A stretch of DNA of 49,597 bases, taken from contig CALFOM010000170.1 of NCBI GenBank assembly GCA_937919685.1, positions 1-49,597 on the forward strand. The letters run 5' to 3'. Each line of letters opens with the position of its first letter. Position 1 is the first letter of the stretch. This DNA comes from an uncultured Phycisphaera sp. (GTDB lineage Bacteria; Planctomycetota; Phycisphaerae; Phycisphaerales; SM1A02). The translations under genes and the position numbers were made by a program. Below the pieces are notes generated by a model. It made no database searches and was not told the DNA's origin. It was given only the letters and a program-made list of their open reading frames with translations. Of this stretch, positions 42,776 through 49,597 are shown in pieces.

Positions 42776-43063
42776 ATGTTCGAACTCATCGATGAAATCG
42801 AGGACTCCACGGGATGCATCTGGACGATCCAAGCCCTGGATTCCGAGGGTGGCCTTCGGAAGACCCGCATCCGGCTGGGGTGGGCCGACTACGGCGTCTG
42901 GAGCCCGGATGGAGGGATCTCACCCGAACGAGTCGCCGAAGCCGTGGTGTCGTTTGCCCTGCGGCACGCGGAGTTCAGCCCGCTTCCGGAATTGCTCGAT
43001 GCCGCCATGGCACGGCGGCGAGTTCCCGATGCGGATGCCGAGATCGGTCGCCTGATCCGCTGA
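42776..43063 (+). CDS. Small protein of unknown function
   Basis: A 95-residue soluble protein (MFELIDEIEDSTGCIW...) with the pattern of a small beta-alpha domain; the second half, SPERVAEAVVSFALRHAEFSPLPELLDAA, is helical. I recognise no family. GGAGG directly precedes the ATG with a spacer of only 3 nt; an ATG 48 nt upstream (42728) in frame is possible. It lies between divergent and convergent genes on the opposite strand, alone in its transcription unit. Confidence 0.6.
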   Translation: MFELIDEIEDSTGCIWTIQALDSEGGLRKTRIRLGWADYGVWSPDGGISPERVAEAVVSFALRHAEFSPLPELLDAAMARRRVPDADAEIGRLIR

Positions 43064-43088
43064 ATTTTGATCTTGCTCCCGCTCGCAC

Positions 43089-44627
43089 TCAATCGAGAAG
43101 CGACTGGAGCTCCTGTTCCCGGTAGGTGAGCGGCACCTCGACGCTGAAGGTCGAACCAGATCCGATCTGGCTGGACAAGGCGACCCGTGCACCCAACAAC
43201 TCCGCGAGATCACGGCAGATGGAAAGTCCCAGCCCGGTTCCGCCGTGGGATCTGGTGTGCGACGCATCAGCCTGTCGGAACTTCTCGAAGATCGTCTCCT
43301 GCAGATCGAGCGGGATGCCCGGGCCATGGTCCGTGACCCGGAAGCGAACGCCGTTGAACCCGTCGGAACGAACAAAGCTCTCGGCGCCCAAAATGACCAC
43401 CGAGTCTTCGGGCGAGAATTTCACGGCATTCGAGATGAAGTTGAAGAGAATCTGCTGAAGCTTCCCCGCATCGGTCTCCAGTTGCGGGAGACCGCTGGAA
43501 GACGCAAGTTCGATGGTGATGCGTTTCGCTTCAGCCTGCGGTCGCATGATCGCCGCAAGCCCCTCCATCAGTTCTCCCACGTCGACGGGATCGATCGACA
43601 ATTCGACCCGACCCGCCTCGATCTTCGCCATCTCCAGCAGTTCCGAGATCATTTCCAGTAGCCGACCCCCGCTGATGATGATGTTGGAGAGATATCGACG
43701 ACGCTTCGGATCGGGCGTGGCTTCACGCTCCGCGAGCTCCTCAAGGAGTTCGGCGAATCCGATGATGGAATTCAACGGCGTCTTGAGTTCGTGACTGACG
43801 TTGGCCAGAAACTCACTCTTGAGCCGGTTGGATTCAAAGAGGCCGATGTTCGCCTCGGACAATTCCGTCACCTTGAAGTCGAGTGATTCGTTCATGCTGC
43901 GCAGGCGTGCGGCAGTGCGCGAGGTCTCATCGAGCATCCGATTGAACGAGTCTGCGAGTTGTTCGAAGTCGTCGCCAGTGCGGATTTCCGCCCGGACCGA
44001 GAAGTCGCCCTGTTCGACACGGTCGGCGGTCTCTCGAAGCCGTCGCACCGGTTTGAGGATGACCCGATTCAGGATGAACCAGAAGAGGAGAATCGACAAG
44101 CCCACCGCGGCGATCCCCACCGCGACCAGATAGATCCGGGTCGAGAGCAACTGCCCCGCAGCCAGTCGACTCGGCCGCTCGATCAGGAGCAGCCCGCCCA
44201 GCGAGGCCGGCGGTCGTGCCGCCCCTGGATCGACGTCGCTGGCAATTGCGACCCGCCGCCAGTGATCCCCCCGAAGACCTCGCGCGTACCGATACAAGAT
44301 CTCGTTCCCAACCTCGACTTCCTGAAAGACCTCCTCGAGTTCGACGGTTGCTTCCATTCGCCGACGGGCATCGGCTGCAAAGGGATTGGTGGCCGGGTCG
44401 ATTCTGGTGATCGGTACGAGTTCGATCGGGAGTGGACCGTTGGGGATCAGCGGGGTCGGAGACTCAAGCCAGGTATCCGCCAGCTGCCGCGAGACCTCCA
44501 ACTGACTTTGGAAGACCAGTTGCTCCGATCTGATCCAAGGCAGGGCCAGCGTTCCGGCCACGATCGCGAGCAACGCGATGCCGAAGAGGAACTGAACCTT
44601 GTTGGCGAGGGAGAGTCCGGAGGTCAT
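43089..44627 (-). CDS. Membrane sensor histidine kinase
   Basis: A 512-residue two-component kinase. It has a first helix (about 11-30), a periplasmic sensor of about 130 residues, a second helix (about 166-186), a HAMP domain starting ILKPVRRLRETADRVEQGDF and a short coiled coil. The H-box NVSHELKTPL carries phospho-accepting His279. The catalytic domain has the N-box FNFISNAVKFSP, G1 DHGPGIP and G2 GGTGLGLSI. No response regulator gene lies next to it, so its partner is elsewhere. The ATG at 44627 gives a natural first helix; further upstream codons overlap the divergent gene. A TATCCT 12 nt upstream may be the -10. Confidence 0.93.
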   Translation of the reverse strand: MTSGLSLANKVQFLFGIALLAIVAGTLALPWIRSEQLVFQSQLEVSRQLADTWLESPTPLIPNGPLPIELVPITRIDPATNPFAADARRRMEATVELEEVFQEVEVGNEILYRYARGLRGDHWRRVAIASDVDPGAARPPASLGGLLLIERPSRLAAGQLLSTRIYLVAVGIAAVGLSILLFWFILNRVILKPVRRLRETADRVEQGDFSVRAEIRTGDDFEQLADSFNRMLDETSRTAARLRSMNESLDFKVTELSEANIGLFESNRLKSEFLANVSHELKTPLNSIIGFAELLEELAEREATPDPKRRRYLSNIIISGGRLLEMISELLEMAKIEAGRVELSIDPVDVGELMEGLAAIMRPQAEAKRITIELASSSGLPQLETDAGKLQQILFNFISNAVKFSPEDSVVILGAESFVRSDGFNGVRFRVTDHGPGIPLDLQETIFEKFRQADASHTRSHGGTGLGLSICRDLAELLGARVALSSQIGSGSTFSVEVPLTYREQELQSLLD

Positions 44628-44638
44628 GGCTTCGCGAG

Positions 44639-44644
44639 TAGGAT
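44639..44644 (+). promoter_or_regulatory. Predicted -10 element in a compact divergent promoter
   Basis: TAGGAT ends 8 nt before the ATG at 44653. Read on the other strand the same bases supply TATCCT ahead of the histidine kinase. Only 25 bp separate the two start codons, so both promoters must overlap the opposite gene. Confidence 0.45.
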
Positions 44645-44652
44645 ACGACTCT

Positions 44653-45057
44653 ATGCATCGACCCGGCGCCGATCCCGAAGCAATCATCCCCTCGGACATC
44701 CTCTGCGATTTCTGCACTCGATCCTGGAGTGACGATATTCCGCTCGTAGAGGGGCATCAGGGCTCTTGTATCTGTGGAAACTGCCTGGCGATCGCCTGGC
44801 GAGCGGTCATCGATGCCGGAATCGACGACGCACCACCGCAGACGCCCGAAGAGGACATCACCTCGGGGCCGAGTTGGATATGCGCCCTCTGCCTTGAGCC
44901 TCGCCGCGACCCGGCGTTTCAAAGCCCGGTGCGGGAGGAGGCCTTCGTCTGCCGCCGCTGCATCAGGCTCGCCGGCCGAGCCCTCGACGGCGACCCCGAT
45001 CACGACTGGACGAAGCCGTCGAGTGGTGCCGTCTCAGACCGGGAACCGGACGACTGA
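44653..45057 (+). CDS. Small protein with two zinc-ribbon-like cysteine clusters
   Basis: A 134-residue acidic protein with two similar halves. The first has CDFC (18-21) and CICGNC (39-44); the second has CALC (77-80) and CRRC (100-103). Each half places two CxxC-type pairs about 20 residues apart, as in ClpX-type or treble-clef zinc fingers, and each second pair opens a helix (LAIAWRAV, IRLAGRAL). Zinc binding is inferred. The start at 44653 fits the leaderless pattern. It is 34 bp upstream of the nitrilase fusion gene. Confidence 0.68.
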   Translation: MHRPGADPEAIIPSDILCDFCTRSWSDDIPLVEGHQGSCICGNCLAIAWRAVIDAGIDDAPPQTPEEDITSGPSWICALCLEPRRDPAFQSPVREEAFVCRRCIRLAGRALDGDPDHDWTKPSSGAVSDREPDD

Positions 45058-45091
45058 CGGCCTCGATCTCGCGAATCCAATCAGAACCACC

Positions 45092-46504
45092 ATGCGTCTC
45101 GCCGCCATCCAACTTCGTTCCGCACTGCTCGATCGCGACGAGACCTCGAAGCGGGTCGTTCGGCACATCCATGCCGCCGCGGAAGCCGGCGCGGAACTCG
45201 TGGTCTTTCCCGAGGCCTGTCTTCCCGGATATCCGGTCTGGCTCGCCCGAACCCATGGCGCCGCGTTCGACGATCCACGACAGAAGGCGATCCACGCTCG
45301 GTACGTCGAATCCTCCGTCATGCCATCCCACGGCCATCTGGAACCGATCTGCGCGGCGGCGGCGGTCTGCAACCTCGAAGTCGTGATCGGCGCCGTCGAA
45401 CGTGCGGTTGACCGAGGCGGTCATACCCTTTATTGCTCAGCGATGTGGATCGATGCCAACGGCCATCTCGTCAACAATCATCGCAAGCTCGTTCCCACCT
45501 ACGAGGAACGACTCTGCTGGGGCGCCGGTGACGGGGCGGGACTTCGCACCCGACGTGTCGGCGGCATGAACGTTGGCGTGCTGAACTGCTGGGAGAATTG
45601 GATGCCGCTGGCCCGAACCGCCCTCCAGAGTGACGGCATGGACGTGCACTTGCTGCTCTGGCCTGGCTCGAAGGCGCTCACTCGCGAACTGACCCGCGTC
45701 GTGGCTCGGGAAGGCCGGTGCTACGCCGTCAGCGTCGGCGGCGTCCTTGCGCCAAAGGACCTCCCCGCGGACCTTCCGGAATTGGCGGAACTCCGGGCAT
45801 CGACCGAGCCGTATTTCCTCGAAGGCGGTTCGGGTGTGGCGGGGCCGGATGGCGTCTGGATGGTCGATCCGGATGATCTGGCCTCGGGCGAGGAGACCAT
45901 GCTGGTCGTGGATCTCGATCCTTCGAAGATTCGTGAAGAACGCCAGAACTTCGATCCCGTTGGTCACTACGCCCGCCCAGACGTTTTCGAACTCGCGGTC
46001 GACCGCCGAAGACAGGTCGTCGCCGCGTTCATCGACGATGCCGCGCCGATTGTCTCTCCGAACGGGGCTCCCTCCATCGACGGACTCGATCACCTCGTCC
46101 TGACGGTTCGCGATCCGGATCACGCGGTGCGCTTCTACCGCCGTGTCCTTGGATTCGAAGAGTTCCGGGTTGGTGACGAACATCGCGGCCTCCGATTCGG
46201 AGGCCAGGAAATCGTGCTTCGAACGGAGGATGACAGTTCGGACGTCCAGAGCAGCCGTGCCACCTGGGGATGTTCCGACCTTTGTCTGATCTCACGAACC
46301 CCGGTCGAAACGTGGCTCGTTCACCTGAAACGTTACGGTATCCAAATCGTGCAGGGGCCCGTCGACCGAACGGGCGCCACCGGCCCGATTCGGTCGGTTC
46401 ACTTCCGAGATCCCGACGGAAACCTGATCGAGATCGCCAATCGTCGGCCAACCCGACCCCTTGATGCTCCCCCTCCGCCAGGCTACGACCTGATGGATTC
46501 TTGA
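45092..46504 (+). CDS. Nitrilase fused to a C-terminal glyoxalase/VOC domain
   Basis: A 470-residue bifunctional-looking enzyme. Residues 1-305 are a nitrilase-superfamily hydrolase with the Glu41-Lys132-Cys166 triad (FPEACLPGYP, HRKLVPTYEE, NCWENWMPLAR). The GHYARPDVFEL end is typical of true nitrilases, which turn nitriles into acids. Residues 330-452 are a vicinal-oxygen-chelate domain: GLDHLVLTVRDPDHAVRFYRRVLGF, with His334, and SVHFRDPDGNLIEI with Glu447 as probable metal ligands. The junction is in one frame with no stop, so it is a genuine single gene. ATG at 45092 matches the nitrilase N-terminus. I know no standard enzyme with this fusion. Confidence 0.88.
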   Translation: MRLAAIQLRSALLDRDETSKRVVRHIHAAAEAGAELVVFPEACLPGYPVWLARTHGAAFDDPRQKAIHARYVESSVMPSHGHLEPICAAAAVCNLEVVIGAVERAVDRGGHTLYCSAMWIDANGHLVNNHRKLVPTYEERLCWGAGDGAGLRTRRVGGMNVGVLNCWENWMPLARTALQSDGMDVHLLLWPGSKALTRELTRVVAREGRCYAVSVGGVLAPKDLPADLPELAELRASTEPYFLEGGSGVAGPDGVWMVDPDDLASGEETMLVVDLDPSKIREERQNFDPVGHYARPDVFELAVDRRRQVVAAFIDDAAPIVSPNGAPSIDGLDHLVLTVRDPDHAVRFYRRVLGFEEFRVGDEHRGLRFGGQEIVLRTEDDSSDVQSSRATWGCSDLCLISRTPVETWLVHLKRYGIQIVQGPVDRTGATGPIRSVHFRDPDGNLIEIANRRPTRPLDAPPPPGYDLMDS

Positions 46505-46532
46505 ATCACTCCAATTGAAACGGATTTTTCCA

Positions 46533-46706
46533 ATGATCGAACGCAGATCCCTCGCCGTGCTCCGAGCCGAACGACGCCAAGGTAAGACCAAGAAGATGGC
46601 CATCGTCGCCATCGCCTTGATGCTGCTCGCCCTGATCGGGTACGTCATGACTAACGACGAGTCCACGGTTCCCGGCGAAGGCGGCGAAGAGATGGTCGGG
46701 GAATGA
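46533..46706 (+). CDS. Small single-span membrane protein
   Basis: A 57-residue protein with a basic N-terminal half (RRSLAVLRAERRQGKTKK), one hydrophobic span (about 22-43, MAIVAIALMLLALIGYVM) and an acidic C-terminal tail. Topology should be N-in. No family recognised. ATG at 46533 has only weak purines upstream; it begins 29 bp after the nitrilase fusion gene and is probably co-transcribed. It ends 25 bp from convergent argE. Confidence 0.55.
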   Translation: MIERRSLAVLRAERRQGKTKKMAIVAIALMLLALIGYVMTNDESTVPGEGGEEMVGE

Positions 46707-46730
46707 TCCCGATCAGGCAAGATTTCGCGA

Positions 46731-47921
46731 TCAGCGAATGAGCCGTCGAAGCAGGCCTGGCGTTCGAGCAAACTCATCGAGTGGTATCCACTCGTTGGGC
46801 TTGTGCGCCACACCAATGTCGCCTGGCCCAAAGACCACCGACTGGCACCCGAGCCCGGCGAGCCGCCCGGCATCGGTGCCGAAGTTCGCGCCATGCGAGC
46901 CATGGTCGTCGACCAGATTTCCGACTTCAGCGAGAAAGTCAGACGTCGCATCGATCGCGTAACTCGGCGTGTTGTTGAGGTCGATGATCAGACACTCGTC
47001 CTCGGCTGCGGTTGGAAGCGGACTGTTGAGATCCCCGGACATCATGGTCACGCCGATTCCCCGCCCCTCGATTGCCGATCGGAGTCGAGGGAGAAACTCG
47101 GTAGCCGACTGACCCGGCAGGAGTCGCACCCCGACTCGGATGATGCACGAATCGGGCGTGACGTTGATCGCCGATCCGCCATCGATTCCCGCCACCGTCA
47201 GAACCGGAAACGGTGTCTCGGGGAAGAGTTCGCTGGCGTCCAGTCGTTGCTCGACCATGGTCTGTCGCAGATCGCGCAGTCCCTCAAGCACTGGCATGGC
47301 CCGCTCGATCGCATTCACGCCGCGGGCGGGAAATCCGGTGTGACCACCGCGGCCACCCACCACGATCGATATTCCGAGATGCCCTTTGTGTCCGCGAATC
47401 GGCCGAAGCGAGGTCGGTTCTCCGACGATGGTCCGACGGGGCAAGGGACCGCCCGCCCACTGCGTCGCGAACTGCCCAGCGCCCACCGTGCCGATCTCCT
47501 CGTTGCAGGTCAACAGCAGCCCGAACGGCGCTTCGAGCGAGCCGGCATTCGCCGCCTCGCGGAGCAAGTTGATCGCAATGGCGTCGAACCCCTTCATGTC
47601 GCAGGCCCCGCGGCCGATCGCGCGGTCACCCTCGACGCGGAGCACGAACGGATCCGCGGTCCACTCCGGTTCGGTGGCCGGAACCACATCGACGTGGCCG
47701 CAGAGGAGTAGGCCCTCGCCGTCACCGTTGGACGGCGGCCCGGTCTCGAACCAGAGATTTTCCTGTTCACCGCCACAGTCGAATCGCTCGACTCGGATCT
47801 TCGAATGGTCGAGATAGTCGCAGACGAAGTCGCCCAGCGGTCGGGTCGGACGTTTCGTAGCGCTGGTGGTATCGAAGGAGACCAGCCGGGCGAGGAGATC
47901 GAGGTCGCTGAGAACGGTCAT
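46731..47921 (-). CDS. argE: Acetylornithine deacetylase-like M20 peptidase
   Basis: A 396-residue zinc amidohydrolase of the ArgE/DapE group. It removes the acetyl group from N-acetylornithine, or deacylates a related substrate. Metal and catalytic residues are visible: GHVDVVP (His76, Asp78), GACDMKG (Asp108), CNEEIG (Glu141, Glu142), VGEPTSL, and the C-terminal histidine in AHKPNEW. A dimerisation domain (GGHTGFPARGVNAI) sits in the middle. The 396-residue length and the opening DLLARLVSFDTTS fit ArgE better than DapE, but substrate remains inferred; no other arginine genes are nearby. The ATG lies 6 nt after TAGGCT. Confidence 0.85.
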   Translation of the reverse strand: MTVLSDLDLLARLVSFDTTSATKRPTRPLGDFVCDYLDHSKIRVERFDCGGEQENLWFETGPPSNGDGEGLLLCGHVDVVPATEPEWTADPFVLRVEGDRAIGRGACDMKGFDAIAINLLREAANAGSLEAPFGLLLTCNEEIGTVGAGQFATQWAGGPLPRRTIVGEPTSLRPIRGHKGHLGISIVVGGRGGHTGFPARGVNAIERAMPVLEGLRDLRQTMVEQRLDASELFPETPFPVLTVAGIDGGSAINVTPDSCIIRVGVRLLPGQSATEFLPRLRSAIEGRGIGVTMMSGDLNSPLPTAAEDECLIIDLNNTPSYAIDATSDFLAEVGNLVDDHGSHGANFGTDAGRLAGLGCQSVVFGPGDIGVAHKPNEWIPLDEFARTPGLLRRLIR

Positions 47922-47927
47922 GACACC

Positions 47928-47933
47928 AGCCTA
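47928..47933 (-). promoter_or_regulatory. Predicted -10 element for leaderless argE
   Basis: TAGGCT on the minus strand, then 6 nt, then the ATG. Identical hexamer to that at 22213-22218. Confidence 0.5.
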
Positions 47934-47967
47934 GCGATCAATCGACATCGAAGCCCCGAAGAGGAAC

Positions 47968-48621
47968 TCATCGCTTCCGCAGGGTCATGGAATGGAAGGG
48001 GCGGCCCTCCCGTTTGAACTTCCGCTCAAAGTTCGTGCCAACGACCTCGCCGTCACCGGCCGATTCAGGCGACTCGAATTCGCCTCGCTCGAAGAGATCC
48101 TGATGACGATCCGCGTGATTCTCGTACCAGGCCCAGAGATCGTCATGGTCGGTGACCAGCCGGAGTTCCCCCTTCGCCACGATCACTCGATGGAACGCCC
48201 GCATCGTCGCGTCCTGCACGACTCGTCGCTTGTGATGCCTCGCCTTGGGCCAAGGGTCACTGAAATAGAGATGAACCACATCGCAGATCTGGTCCGGAAG
48301 CCGATGACTGACGATCTCGGAGGCGTCGTCGTGAAGCACCCGGACGTTTTTCATCGCATGACGTCGAATTCGATCCGCGGCGTACCGAAAAAACTCCCCC
48401 GCCCACTCAATGCCGAGATGATTGATCTCCGGTTGCAGGACTGACTGCTGCACGAGGAAAGTCCCCTTGCCGGAGCCGATCTCGAGCTCGAAGCGGCGAG
48501 CAGGCGCTTCGAACAGCGTCCGAGGATCCCACGGTCCTGCCTCGAACGGAGGCAGATCACTCCGATCAAGTCCGTATCCATCGAAATCCAGTTCTCGACC
48601 ACGGCTGAGACCGAACGACAT
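47968..48621 (-). CDS. trmB: tRNA (guanine-N7-)-methyltransferase
   Basis: Methylates G46 in the tRNA variable loop using S-adenosylmethionine. The 217 residues show the SAM-binding ELEIGSGKGTFLV (45-57), LGIEWAGEF, the tRNA-contact VHLYFSDPWPKARHHKRR and the C-terminal TNFERKFKREGRP, all hallmarks of TrmB. GGAG lies 7 nt upstream of the ATG, so it is led by a Shine-Dalgarno sequence and probably translated from a transcript begun upstream, in or before the hydrolase gene. Confidence 0.95.
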   Translation of the reverse strand: MSFGLSRGRELDFDGYGLDRSDLPPFEAGPWDPRTLFEAPARRFELEIGSGKGTFLVQQSVLQPEINHLGIEWAGEFFRYAADRIRRHAMKNVRVLHDDASEIVSHRLPDQICDVVHLYFSDPWPKARHHKRRVVQDATMRAFHRVIVAKGELRLVTDHDDLWAWYENHADRHQDLFERGEFESPESAGDGEVVGTNFERKFKREGRPFHSMTLRKR

Positions 48622-48656
48622 GATTCACTCCTTGAAGATTCGCCACTTCACGAATC

Positions 48657-49597
48657 CTATCTCTTGACGTCCGCCGGAACCTGCAGAATGAAGTCGGCGA
48701 TGCGATCCATCGGTCCTTCATCCATCGTGATTTCGATGACCGCATACTCATCGATCGAGCCGGTCTTCGCGGGTTGAAAGAGATGATTGAGTCCCTCGAA
48801 CCGCGCGATCTCGACCCGCCCGCCGCCCGCCTTGACCGCCGCCTCGATGGCAGGAAGATTCTGCTCGTGCCAAACCTGAACATCTAAGGTTCCGTTGAGG
48901 GCGAGAATCGGAACCTTGATCCGTTCGAATGCCCGTGACGGATTGAATCGGATGAACTCGAGCATCCATGGCGACGTCAACTGCTCGAAGGACTGCTGCT
49001 CCAGTTGGCGGATCGTCTGGTCATCGAGCGAGATTCCATTGAGTTCGAACTGGGCTTCCTGAAGCGCCCGAATTCGGCTCATCACCTGGGCTTCGTCGAT
49101 GGGTGCTGATCTGACCGACTCGATGAGTCGCGCCTGACGCTCCAGTACCGCCACCATTTCGGCCTCTCCGATGCCGGCAGCGAGCATGATCCGCTTCATC
49201 TGTTCTTTCAGAAGTTCGCCGCCGTCGACACCGGTTCCCGCGATCGAAACCACGAATGCCGGCGCGGCGTCGAGATAGCTCGGAGCCATTCCCGCGCCGA
49301 CCACCGCCGCAACGATGCCACCTTCACTGTGTCCCGCGACGCCGCAACGACTCGAGTCGATGCCGGACTGCGTTTTCATGAAGGCGAGCGCTGCAGCGGC
49401 ATCATCGGCAAAGTCCATCGTGGTCGCGGTCGAGAAATCACCGCTGCTCGCCGCCACCCCTCGGTCGTCATAGCGAAGCGTCGCGACGCCCCGGCGGGCC
49501 AGCCAATCCGCAAGCACCAGAAACGGCTTATGACCCATGAGCTCCTCGTCACGGTTCTGAGGGCCGCTCCCGGTCGCGAGCACCGTCGCAGGTGCTA
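48657..49597 (-). CDS. Alpha/beta hydrolase, 5' end outside window
   Basis: A serine hydrolase cut at its N-terminus; 312 residues are visible, entering as APATVLATGSGPQNRDEE. Relatives of this type have an oxyanion region reading LISGSGPQDRDE, then GHKPFLVLADWLARRGVATLRYDDRGVG-like sequence. The nucleophile elbow is GHSEGG. A lid of about 80 helical residues (EQMKRIMLAAGIGEAEMVAVLERQ) precedes the C-terminal core with ILALNGTLDVQV, supplying the acid, and GLNHLFQ, supplying the catalytic histidine. The pattern is that of dienelactone-hydrolase-like secreted esterases; a signal peptide would lie in the missing part. Substrate unknown. Confidence 0.85.
   Translation of the reverse strand, partial: APATVLATGSGPQNRDEELMGHKPFLVLADWLARRGVATLRYDDRGVAASSGDFSTATTMDFADDAAAALAFMKTQSGIDSSRCGVAGHSEGGIVAAVVGAGMAPSYLDAAPAFVVSIAGTGVDGGELLKEQMKRIMLAAGIGEAEMVAVLERQARLIESVRSAPIDEAQVMSRIRALQEAQFELNGISLDDQTIRQLEQQSFEQLTSPWMLEFIRFNPSRAFERIKVPILALNGTLDVQVWHEQNLPAIEAAVKAGGGRVEIARFEGLNHLFQPAKTGSIDEYAVIEITMDEGPMDRIADFILQVPADVKR

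Overview
GC-rich chromosomal window, densely packed with housekeeping genes and with frequent CGA arginine codons. The gene families point to a planctomycete, most likely class Phycisphaerae: class I FbaB-type aldolase, a six-domain S1 protein with a short acidic N-terminus, many planctomycete-style secreted proteins of unknown function, and UvrA with a basic tail. This is inference from gene content; no rRNA gene is present to settle it. I see no CRISPR array, insertion sequence, prophage, tRNA or rRNA gene, and no compositional island.

Layout. 1-2028 (minus): a translationally coupled chain of a TIM-barrel protein, cytidylate kinase and a PlsC-type acyltransferase. 2529-6320 (plus): glycine cleavage H protein, then a LolD/MacB-type ABC ATPase overlapping a large two-module FtsX permease. 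6405-14820 (plus): uvrB, then uvrA in an ATGA/TTGA-coupled chain with a membrane-anchored unknown, an acyl-CoA thioesterase and a PurN-like formyltransferase. 14958-18534 (plus): a secreted HEXXH metallopeptidase with a PDZ domain, then DUF502 protein, hpf, ptsN, ptsH, ending 3 bp from convergent gpsA. 19746-23941 (plus): a P1B-type ATPase with an unusual CPG motif, a small membrane protein and a Maf/CgeB-like glycosyltransferase. Tandem repeats then separate it from convergent fbaB.

25349-33506: a CaCA antiporter and an NDP-sugar epimerase whose 3' ends overlap, a truncated-looking glycosyltransferase coupled to mnmA, a HIT hydrolase, a small lipoprotein, and an MFS and a divergent Nramp-like transporter whose 3' ends also overlap. 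33709-41230 (plus): rpsA with a strong terminator, two secreted unknowns (one with a secretin-type STN-like domain and a poly-glycine linker) and a GT-C type membrane glycosyltransferase. 41257-49597: an orphan MacB-like permease, a sensor histidine kinase divergent from a zinc-ribbon protein, a nitrilase-VOC fusion, an ArgE-like deacetylase, trmB, and a serine hydrolase cut by the window edge.

The strongest window-wide signal is regulatory. At eight separate starts a TANNNT hexamer (mostly TAGNNT) sits 6-8 nt before the start codon with no Shine-Dalgarno sequence, as expected for leaderless transcripts; downstream operon genes instead have Shine-Dalgarno sequences or ATGA overlaps. Other points are a likely unannotated minus-strand transcript between uvrB and uvrA, the nitrilase-glyoxalase fold fusion, and transporters with altered ion-site motifs. 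I did not find a clearly new multi-gene system.
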